Source: Betaproteobacteria bacterium
Lineage (GTDB): Bacteria > Pseudomonadota > Gammaproteobacteria > Burkholderiales > SG8-39
Direction of reading: 5' to 3'
Assembly: GCA_947482825.1 (NCBI GenBank)
Contig: CANKMT010000001.1
Location: 62,001-126,000 of the forward strand
DNA length: 64,000 nucleotides
Part shown: one piece after another, positions 1-7,545 of the stretch
Layout: every line of letters begins with the position of its first letter
Numbering within the stretch: position 1 is the first letter of the stretch
Made by a program: the position numbers and the translations under genes
The notes under the pieces: generated by a model
Seen by the model: only the letters and a program-made list of their open reading frames with translations
Told to the model about the DNA's origin: nothing
Databases searched by the model: none

Positions 1-643
1 TGACGACGTCGGCGTACTTGTGCGCGATGTCGAAGAGGTTGACCGCATGCGAGGTGGGCGAGCGGTCATACACGCAGTCCTCGACGACGACGACCTTGTA
101 GTTGTACGCGTTGGCATCGACTGCGGTGCCGCGCACGCAGCCGCTGGTGGTGCAGCCGGTGATCACCACCGAGTCGACGCCCATCTGAACGAGGTGGCTC
201 GCGAGGGGCGTGCCGAAGAACGCGCTGGCCTGGTTCTTGGGCAGTTGCAGGTCGCCGGGCTCGGGGGCGATCTCCTTGACGAAGTCGTAGCCGCGCAGCG
301 GCACGCCCATGAGGCCCGTCATCTTGGCCGTGAAGGCGCCTTCGTGGTGCTTCCCCTTTGGCGCAACGTACGGGTAGATCACCGGCAGGCCCCGCTTGCG
401 AAACTCAGCGATCAACCGCGCAATGCCGGGGATCGCGCGCCAACCCGCCTCGCCGCAACTGGTGCCGAACTCCTGCATCGATTCGAGGATCGGCTTGGGC
501 GATTCGCCCATGCTGCGGTATTGCACGTCGATCACGAGCAGCGCAGCGCGTTTGCCGATGCCGCTGCTGCCGCCGAGGCCCGCTTTGCGGTACACCTCGA
601 GTTCCGATTCGGGGACGATGCCGTCCCAGGGGCGCTTGGTCAA
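1..643 (-). CDS. Isochorismatase-like cysteine hydrolase (N-carbamoylsarcosine amidase type), 3' end cut by window edge
   Basis: Translating the reverse strand gives an open frame of 214 residues that runs off the window start, so the C-terminus is missing. The fold signature is that of the isochorismatase/cysteine hydrolase superfamily: catalytic Asp39 in VIDVQY, Lys136 in LPKNQ, and Cys169 in the ITGCTTSGCV motif, which is the N-carbamoylsarcosine amidase flavour. Family members hydrolyse amide or carbamoyl bonds in the cytoplasm; the substrate here is unknown. The start is a TTG at 643 (MTKRPWDG), chosen because GGAG lies about 8 nt upstream and no ATG/GTG is placed better. It is divergent from the GntR gene at 724, which may regulate it. 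Confidence 0.85.
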   Translation of the reverse strand, partial: MTKRPWDGIVPESELEVYRKAGLGGSSGIGKRAALLVIDVQYRSMGESPKPILESMQEFGTSCGEAGWRAIPGIARLIAEFRKRGLPVIYPYVAPKGKHHEGAFTAKMTGLMGVPLRGYDFVKEIAPEPGDLQLPKNQASAFFGTPLASHLVQMGVDSVVITGCTTSGCVRGTAVDANAYNYKVVVVEDCVYDRSPTSHAVNLFDIAHKYADVV

Positions 644-682
644 ATGCGTTCTCCTTCGTTCCGGAGCGCATGATAGCGCGCC

Positions 683-688
683 TATAAT
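683..688 (+). promoter_or_regulatory. Candidate -10 box (TATAAT) for the GntR gene
   Basis: A perfect TATAAT hexamer sits 36 nt before the GntR start, in the 80-bp divergent gap. The -35 position carries only a weak match (TTCCGG near 659-664). It is a plausible sigma70 promoter, but one hexamer in a GC-rich gap is thin evidence. Confidence 0.35.
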
Positions 689-723
689 CGCCGGCCCCGG
701 CAGGCACACCAAGGAATTCGCGC

Positions 724-1449
724 ATGGCGAAAGGAAACGGCAAGGCTCCGCGCAGACTGGGGGCGCAGCCGCTCGAAGGTGGCGACATCCTGCGCAGCGG
801 CCAGGCGCTGCTGGTGTATTTCGGGCTGTGCGAAGACAAAGCCGCGGGATCGAACGGCAGCCAGGACGCGGCGATCATCATCCGCAACCGGATCCTCGAC
901 CTCACGCTGCCCCCGGGCAGCCGGATCGACGACCGGCTCCTGATGGGCCGCTTCAAGATGGGCCGCACGCCGGCGCGCGAGGCGTTCAACCGCCTCGCCT
1001 CCGAAGGCCTGATCGTCATGCAGCGAAACCGGGGTGCCTTCGTGCGGCCCATGGATATCGTGCACATCCGGCAGTTCTTCGACGCCTACATCGCCTCGGA
1101 GCGGATTGTCGGCTATTACTGCCGGCTGGACGACGCGACGCTCGAGCGCGACCTCATGGCGATCCAGCGTGACTATCTGAAAGCGTATGCGAAGAAGCAG
1201 TTCCAGGAGATGACGCACCTTAACGCGCGCCTGCATGGGCGCATTGCGGTGGCCACGCACAACGAATACGTGGCCGAGAATGCGCTGCGGCTCTACAACC
1301 ACGCACGCCGCCTGTCCTATTTCGTGAGTCTGCTCGAACAGGATTTCATTTCCTGCCTGCACGAGACTCAGGCGATGATCCGCGCCGATCACGAGGACAT
1401 CATCGAGACGGTGCGGAAGAAGGCGGGGGGAAACACAGCAACTTCTTGA
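724..1449 (+). CDS. GntR-family (FadR/FCD subfamily) transcriptional regulator, C-terminus possibly altered
   Basis: Cytoplasmic DNA-binding regulator of 241 residues. After a 50-residue N-terminal extension comes a winged helix-turn-helix of the GntR type (pattern LPPGSRIDD...GRTPAREAFNRL..EGLI, about residues 55-115), then an alpha-helical FCD effector domain. AAGGA precedes the ATG. The FCD domain appears to end early: after the HEDIIE helix the last residues (VRKKAGGNTATS) do not look like the usual final helix, and the stop lies 35 bp from the 3' end of the broken hsdR gene. This could mean the end was replaced when foreign DNA arrived. It is divergent from the hydrolase at 1-643, a typical regulator-target layout. 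The effector is unknown. Confidence 0.85.
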   Translation: MAKGNGKAPRRLGAQPLEGGDILRSGQALLVYFGLCEDKAAGSNGSQDAAIIIRNRILDLTLPPGSRIDDRLLMGRFKMGRTPAREAFNRLASEGLIVMQRNRGAFVRPMDIVHIRQFFDAYIASERIVGYYCRLDDATLERDLMAIQRDYLKAYAKKQFQEMTHLNARLHGRIAVATHNEYVAENALRLYNHARRLSYFVSLLEQDFISCLHETQAMIRADHEDIIETVRKKAGGNTATS

Positions 1450-1483
1450 AGGCTTGATACAACCCAGCCATCCGGGGTTTCAC

Positions 1484-4264
1484 TCACGCCACCAATTCCT
1501 CATTCATCTCTTTCATCAACTCATCCAACGAATTCCCGAACACTCCCCAGGCCTTTTGTAGCCAGCCCCTCGCCGCGAACTCCGCATAGTCGAAATCCCC
1601 TCGGCCAATGGAGCAGGAGCTTGCGATATGGTCTTTAATCAGCCTCAGCCACTCGGTCTGTTCCGGGGTGAATGAGGTAGGCCGCTGCGCGTTGTGCCGG
1701 AAGATCCACTCCTGAAACCGCTTGTCGACCAGCTCGCTGAAGGGCCTCAACTCTGAGTCCAAACCAATCGCAAACCGCACCAGCGCGATCAGGTCCGTGA
1801 GCTGGAGCTTCACGTTTGCGCCCTTGACCTGCGATGCCTGCACGCGCGCATAGGCGCTCCATAGCTTCTCGGTGGTCAGCATCAGTGGCGGGCGAGCAAG
1901 GGTGTCGCGCAGTTCTTCGATCATCTCGAACGTCAAAGCGCGCCTCTGGTAGGGCTGCTGGTAGAAGAAGCCGAGCGCAGCTATCTCGTCCTTGTTTTTG
2001 GCGACGTACTCGGCAAAGCTCTGGATAGCTTTGCGAGCCTGCGCCTCGGCCTGCTCGCTGTAGGCCGAGAGGGTCACGGTATCGCGGTTGACGTGGTCGA
2101 TCAGCTGCTCGAGATCCTGGCGCGCTTTTTCGATCTGGTCGCGCAATTCGGGCTTATCGAAGGGCAGGCACGCGGCGGCCACGCGCTGCGCGCGCATGGC
2201 GGCGATCTCCTCAGGAGTCAGCGTCTCTTCGGATCGCGTGATCCCCTTAGCCTTGGCGGCAGCGATGGCGGCCTCGACGATTGCATCCGGATTGATCGCC
2301 GCGACCAGTGCCCTGGCGAGATCCCCCACAGGGATCCCGCCTGAAGATTTCTCAATACGCGCCTTGGCCTTGTCGTCCAACTGCTTGGACAAGCGCACCA
2401 GCCGGCTGGCGAGCGAAAGCACTGTGTCGTCATCCCGGTGGCCGACTGCCACGCCCTGCAGCAGGTCCTTGAGCGGGACGGTAGGCTGCCGCTCAAGCGG
2501 CCGGCAGTCGGTCTTGAGCGACTTTTCCACACCCACGGCATCGATCAGCACGAACCGCGTCTTGGCGCTTTCGGCGCTGTTGCTGACGCGCTTGAGGTCG
2601 TCCTTGCCGAGGCTGCGCACGCCGCGGCCTTTCATCTGCTCGTAATAGCCCCGGCTGCGCACGTCGCGCATGAAGAGCAGCACCTCGAGGGGCTTCACGT
2701 CGGTGCCGGTGGCGATCATGTCTACGGTCACAGCCATGCGCGGGTTGTAGTCGTTGCGAAAGCTCGCGAGGATGCTGTCCGGGTCTTCCTCGGCCTTGTA
2801 GGTGACCTTCTTGCAGAAGTCGTTGCCCTGCCCGTACACCTCGCGGACGATGTTGATGATGTCGTCGGCATGGCTGTCCGTCTTGGCGAAGATCAGGGTC
2901 TTGGGCACTTCCTTGCGGTTTGGGAAGACGACGGTTTCGACCGCCGCCTTCATGGCGAGCACTACCTGCCGGATCTGGCTGGGGTTGACCACCGAGCGGT
3001 CGAGTTCGGTGGCGGTGTAAGGCGTGTCTTCCTCCGTCTGCGCCCAGCGCTTCTTTCGCGTTTCGCGCTCGCGATGGTCCACCCACTCCTTTGCCTTGAG
3101 TTCCGCACCCTTCTTGGTGATCTCGGTTTCGATCAGGTAGACCTCGTAGCCTACGTTCACGCCGTCGACCACCGATTGCTCGTAGGTGTACTCGGCGACG
3201 ATGTTCTCGTTGAAGAAGCCGAAGGTGCGCTTGTCCGGCGTGGCGGTGAGACCGACCAGGAAGGCGTCGAAGTAGTCGAGCACCTGCTTCCACAGGTTGT
3301 AGATGGAGCGGTGGCACTCGTCAATGACGATGAAGTCGAAGGTCTCGACAGGCACGGCCGCGTTGTAGCGCACCAGTTTGGCCTGCTTGTCGGTTTGCCG
3401 GAGCTCGTTCAGCGACACGTCCTCGGCCGACTCGTCGATCGGCTCGCCCGACAGGATGGAGTACATGCGCTGGATCGTGGAGATGCACACCTGCGCGTAA
3501 GGGTCTATGTTGCTGCTCGAGAGCCGCTGCACGTTGTACAGCTCGGTGAACTTGCGTCCGTCGTCCGGCGGCGTGTAGGCCATGAACTCCTGATGGGCCT
3601 GCTTGCCGAGGTTGCGGGTGTCCACGAGGAACAGGATGCGTTTGGCGCCGCCGAACTTGAGCAGGCGGTAGACAGAGGTGATCGCGGTAAAAGTTTTGCC
3701 CGAGCCGGTGGCCATGTGCACCAGGGCGCGCGGCTTGTTGAGGGCGAAGGACTTCTCCAACCCAGTAACGGCGCTGACCTGACAGCCGCGCAGGTCCTGC
3801 TCCGGCAGCGCCGGCATCTTGGCGGCGAGGCGGGTGCGCAGCGAGTCGGGCTGGGCACGACGATTGCGCAGTTCATCCGGGCGGAAGAAGCTGAAGATCT
3901 CGCGCGAGCGCGGCGCCGGGTCGCGGCTATCGGTAAAGCGGGTGATCTTGCCGGTGCTCTCGAACAGGTAGGGCAGGGGCGCTTTTTCAACGCGCTATTT
4001 GAGGGCCGACTGTGCATACCGAAGCGTCTGGTCTTCGGTCACGGCGAGGTTCTCGCCTGCCTCGTCGCGCTTGGCCTCTATGACGCCGACCGCCTCGCGA
4101 TCCACGAACAGCACGTAGTCGGCCGGGCCGGTGTCGGTTGGGTACTCGCGGACCGCGACCCCTGGCCCGGCGCCGAGATTGAGATTTTTGAAGTCCTGCA
4201 CCAGCCAGCCGGCTTGCTGCAGCCGTTCATCGATGGCAAGGCGGGCTTTGGCTTCGGGCGTCAT
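1484..4264 (-). pseudogene. hsdR: Type I restriction enzyme R subunit (HsdR, EcoEI-like), interrupted by one in-frame amber codon
   Basis: Reading 4264 to 1484 gives one continuous frame of 926 codons broken only by TAG at 3995-3997 (codon 90); the protein sequence resumes in the same frame directly after it. The N-terminus carries the HsdR nuclease (Asp49, Glu63-Ala-Lys65 of the PD-(D/E)xK type). The rest carries Walker A ATGSGKT (about 185-191), a DECH box, GLTATP and an EcoEI-type C-terminal domain. An intact enzyme would cleave DNA by ATP-driven translocation in complex with HsdM and HsdS, but neither gene is in the window, so it is an orphan. The amber codon truncates the product before the motor. 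The downstream 777-residue part could only be made by internal initiation at 3817. Probably a decaying horizontally acquired gene. Confidence 0.88.
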
Positions 4265-4325
4265 TGCGGCCGGGAGGGTCAATTCAAGCCGAGTATAGCG
4301 GCACCATCCTAGGCTAAAGTACCGT

Positions 4326-4751
4326 GTGTCCTCCCGCCCGCCCGCACTTCCGCGCAATTTCCCCTGCCCCTGCCGCAGTTCCGAAGACGACCCGCAGCCA
4401 TACGCATCTTGTTGCCAGCCTCTGCACATCGGATTTGGAGCGGGTATTCACGCCCCTACGCCCGAGACGCTCATGCGCTCCCGCTACAGCGCCTACGTCG
4501 TCGGCCTGATCGACTACCTGCTCGCGACCTGGCATCCATCGACGGCGCCGGGAGAGCTGGAGTTGTCGCCCGTGAAGTGGCTCGGGCTCGAAGTACGGCA
4601 CGCCGAGGCAACGGGTGACGCCGGCGTGGTGGAGTTCGTCGCGCGCTGCCGGGTCAACGGACGTGCTCAGCGCATGCACGAGACGAGCCGGTTCGTGCGG
4701 CAGGATGGGCGCTGGTCTTACATCGACGGGCAGGTGATGGCCGAGGATTGA
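4326..4751 (+). CDS. YchJ/UPF0225-like protein with CPC...CC cysteine cluster
   Basis: Small cytoplasmic protein of 141 residues. The N-terminus has CPC and a later CC (usual family form CPCGSG-x-x-Y-x-x-CC), followed by the family hallmark LMRSRYSAYVVG and a C-terminal NTF2-like strand-rich part ending in DGRWSYIDG. The function of YchJ proteins is not established; the cysteines suggest metal binding. The spacing inside the first cysteine cluster is longer than usual (SSEDDPQP replaces the short Gly-Ser loop). The start is GTG at 4326; a GTG two bases earlier is in another frame. It is divergent from hsdR. Confidence 0.8.
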   Translation: MSSRPPALPRNFPCPCRSSEDDPQPYASCCQPLHIGFGAGIHAPTPETLMRSRYSAYVVGLIDYLLATWHPSTAPGELELSPVKWLGLEVRHAEATGDAGVVEFVARCRVNGRAQRMHETSRFVRQDGRWSYIDGQVMAED

Positions 4752-4856
4752 ACCGGGGCGGGAAGGCCGGCCCAATGCTGCCATTTTTTCCTGGAGACCG
4801 CGTGGATATTGACTCTCCAGGCAATATACTGCCATCGACCCTTGCGCGCGCCCGGC

Positions 4857-5849
4857 CTATTCCGGCTGCACGCCGGCCGCCTTGATCATCTCGCCGATGC
4901 TCTCCACGTCGGCGCGGATCGCAGCGGCGAATTCCGCCGGCGTGTTGGCCACGAGTTCCAGGCTCAGCGCGTCGAGGTGCTTCTCGGTGAAATCGGGACG
5001 CCTGGCGATCGTAGTCACGTCGTGGTTGATGCGGTCGATCAGTTTCGGGTCGGCGCCGCCGGGGGCGAACATTCCGAACCAGATGATCGCCTTCACGTAA
5101 GGAAAGCCGCCCTCGGTCGAGGTCTGCACATCGGGAAAGCGCCCGGCCCGCGCCGCGCTGGTAATGGCGATCGCGCGAAGCCGCCCCGCCTTCACCATCG
5201 CCCCGGTCGCCGCAGGGCTACCCACTGAAATCTGCACCTCCCCGGCGACCAGCGCGGCGGTGGAGGGCGCGATGCCCTTGTACGGCACGTGCAGGAACTG
5301 CAGGCCCTCGCGCTTTGCAATCGTTTCGAATAGCAGATGGGGGTGCGCCCCCACGCCATAGGAACTGTAGGCGACCTTGCCGGGCGCGCGGCGCGCGATG
5401 TCGACCAGTTCGCGCAGGTTGTTTGCCGGGAACGAGGGATGCACGACGATGAACTGCCCGGAGCGCGCGATCATCGCGATCGGGGCGAGGCTCTTGTCCG
5501 GGTCGTAGGGCAGCTTCTTGTAAAGGAACCGGTTGGCGACCACGGTCGGGTCGATCGTGAAGAGGAGCGTGTACCCGTCGGGCGCCGCGCCCGCGACCCG
5601 CTCGGACCCGATGATCGAGCCCGCGCCGCCGATGTTTTCCACGACCACCGGTTGTTTCCACGTCGCCGTCAGTTCATGTGCGAGTGCGCGGGCCAGCACG
5701 TCGCTGCTGCCGCCGGCCGGGTAGGGCACGACAAGCCGCACCGGCTTCGACGGAAAGGCCGGCTGCGACTGCGCCGGCGGCGCGATGTGCAGCGCGAGCG
5801 CGGCGAATAGGAAGAGTAGTGTTGCGAGCGGTGCTTTTTGCGAGTGCAT
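4857..5849 (-). CDS. Bug/TctC-family periplasmic solute-binding protein
   Basis: Protein of 330 residues with a Sec signal peptide (hydrophobic LLFLFAALALHIA, cleavage near QSQPA) and the family start FPSKPVRLVVPYPAGGSSD. The next motifs, VENIGGAGSIIGSE and PDGYTLL, are also typical. Such proteins bind small carboxylates or related solutes in the periplasm, and many act without a dedicated TctA/TctB membrane pair; none is present here. It lies 51 bp downstream of the iron-sulfur/NrfD gene on the same strand, so it is probably the last gene of the molybdoenzyme operon and may capture its substrate. The ligand cannot be read from the sequence. Confidence 0.9.
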   Translation of the reverse strand: MHSQKAPLATLLFLFAALALHIAPPAQSQPAFPSKPVRLVVPYPAGGSSDVLARALAHELTATWKQPVVVENIGGAGSIIGSERVAGAAPDGYTLLFTIDPTVVANRFLYKKLPYDPDKSLAPIAMIARSGQFIVVHPSFPANNLRELVDIARRAPGKVAYSSYGVGAHPHLLFETIAKREGLQFLHVPYKGIAPSTAALVAGEVQISVGSPAATGAMVKAGRLRAIAITSAARAGRFPDVQTSTEGGFPYVKAIIWFGMFAPGGADPKLIDRINHDVTTIARRPDFTEKHLDALSLELVANTPAEFAAAIRADVESIGEMIKAAGVQPE

Positions 5850-5900
5850 GGAAGGTCTCCTTTGGGATCCCGGTTCTTGCGACCGGTGGTGGACTGCGGG

Positions 5901-7535
5901 TCACGGCATTGAGAATCGCTCCGGCGCTGCGCGCTTGCCCGAGCCGCGTTGCGGCTGCATCGGCAATGCGAACCCCTGCACGTGGCAGGCGCGCAGGATC
6001 ACGACGAGTTTCCAAAGCGCGCCGCCCGCGAACGCGGCAACGCCGGCCGCCGCCGCAAGCCACGCCGCCGCCGCGCCGCCGGCCAGGCACGGGAGGTAGA
6101 GCAGCACGGGCGCCGCATGCGCGAGTCCGCGCAGGATCGGGGTCGTCGAAGCCAGTTCACCCCGCGCAAGGGGGCCAATGCCGTTCGCCCTGGCCTCCGC
6201 GATGTAGCGCTGCCACAACCACGCATTGATGAGGGCCAGCGCAATGCCTGCCGCAGCAACCGGTACAAGGGATGCAAGGGGCGGTTTCATAGTGACGGAG
6301 AGCGCTGCGAGCATCCCCAAGCCTTCCGAGAGCCCGGTGGCGACCAGCATGGCCGGCATCAGAGGCGCGCGCCATGCGGGAATGCCCTTTGACGCATAGA
6401 GGATGCGCGCCTGGCAGTAAAGGAAGCCCGCTGCGGCGAGCGCAACGATTGCAAGCGCACCCTGCGCCATTTGGGGCCACACCCAGCTTGCGCCGAGCGC
6501 AGGGTAAATGAATGCGACGCACCAGGTCTCGCGCGTCATCCAGGAGCTCTGCGGCCGGAGCAGCACGTAGAGGAACCGCGCTTTGCGCCCGATCTTGAGA
6601 AACACGAAAAAGAGGCCGACCGCCATGGCGGCGGCCGCGGCGGTGTCGACAGCGCGCAATGCGTACGTCCCGAGCAGGCCCGCCGCATGTGCAAGCCATG
6701 CCGCCAACATCAGGCCTGCCGCCATACCGCCAAGCACAAAGTTCATTGCGGCACGGTAGTCCCAAAAGGTCTGTGGCTTGCCGACGAGAGGGTTGGCCGG
6801 ATCCGACTGGCGCTCGTCGTCAAGGTCGGCCGCGTCCGCGGCGCGCCCGGGGGTGGACTGCGGCACCTCGTAGAGGTACTTGATCTGCGGGTCGTTGCCG
6901 AGCTCGGCATGCATCTGGAACGAGCGGCTGTCCTGCGCGAGTTTCGACACCGTGCTCGAGGGATCGGCGAAATCGCCGAAGCGGATCGCCTGCGTGATGC
7001 ACGAGGTGGCGCAGGCCGGCGTCACCTCCGGGTCCACGCCCGGCACGAGGCCGGTGATTGCGGCGGTGTCGATGCGCTCCACGCAGAACGTGCACTTGTT
7101 GGCCACGCCGTAGCGGTCTTCGTGCGTGGTCTGCTTTTCCTGCTCGGTCTGGCCGCCGGCGTAATAGCCCTCCTTCTCGTGCACGATGGTGCGCGCCTGG
7201 TACGGGCACGCGACCGCGCACGAGGCGCAGCCGATGCACAGGTCGTAGTCCATGGTCACGAGACCGTCTTCGCGCTGGCGCGTCGCGCCAGTGGGGCACA
7301 CCGGCACGCAGGAGGGCACCGCGCAATGCTGGCAGCCGGTGACCAGGAACAGGCGCGAAACATCGGGGAACGTGCCCTGCTCGACATCGAGCACCTTGCG
7401 CCACTGCACGCCCGGCGGCGTGTCGTTCGAGTGCTTGCAGGCGATCGTGCAGGTCTGGCAGCCGACGCAGCGGTTCAGGTCGACGATCATGCCGTAGCGC
7501 TTGGCGCTGCCGGTGTTCAGTTCGGTCAGGTTCAT
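5901..7535 (-). CDS. Fused 4Fe-4S electron-transfer subunit and NrfD/DmsC-type membrane anchor
   Basis: Protein of 544 residues joining two parts that are usually separate genes. Residues 1-250 hold ferredoxin-type cysteine clusters (Cys23/26/29/33, then CQHCAVPSC, CIGCASCAVACP, and CTFC...CATSC), enough for four [4Fe-4S] clusters. From about residue 265 to the end come eight or so hydrophobic helices of the NrfD/DmsC quinone-interacting anchor. It should carry electrons between the molybdenum subunit encoded just upstream and the quinone pool. The start at 7535 (MNLTELNTG) is preferred to the upstream ATG at 7574 because GAAGG precedes it and it begins 10 bp after the upstream stop. Confidence 0.9.
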   Translation of the reverse strand: MNLTELNTGSAKRYGMIVDLNRCVGCQTCTIACKHSNDTPPGVQWRKVLDVEQGTFPDVSRLFLVTGCQHCAVPSCVPVCPTGATRQREDGLVTMDYDLCIGCASCAVACPYQARTIVHEKEGYYAGGQTEQEKQTTHEDRYGVANKCTFCVERIDTAAITGLVPGVDPEVTPACATSCITQAIRFGDFADPSSTVSKLAQDSRSFQMHAELGNDPQIKYLYEVPQSTPGRAADAADLDDERQSDPANPLVGKPQTFWDYRAAMNFVLGGMAAGLMLAAWLAHAAGLLGTYALRAVDTAAAAAMAVGLFFVFLKIGRKARFLYVLLRPQSSWMTRETWCVAFIYPALGASWVWPQMAQGALAIVALAAAGFLYCQARILYASKGIPAWRAPLMPAMLVATGLSEGLGMLAALSVTMKPPLASLVPVAAAGIALALINAWLWQRYIAEARANGIGPLARGELASTTPILRGLAHAAPVLLYLPCLAGGAAAAWLAAAAGVAAFAGGALWKLVVILRACHVQGFALPMQPQRGSGKRAAPERFSMP

Positions 7536-7545
7536 GCGGCGGCCT

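Noticed and set aside
3995-3997. Amber codon in hsdR as pyrrolysine or another recoding
   Set aside because: No pyrrolysine genes are seen, no recoding structure is evident, and HsdR has no known recoded residue. A nonsense mutation is simpler.
2438-4312. 624-codon plus-strand frame opposite hsdR
   Set aside because: HsdR motifs are unambiguous on the minus strand; the plus-strand product matches nothing I know.
4791-4827. CTGGAGA/TCTCCAG and ATATTG/CAATAT inverted repeats after the YchJ-like gene
   Set aside because: They overlap each other, have 15- and 10-nt spacers and no clear T-run. Too weak to call as terminator or operator.
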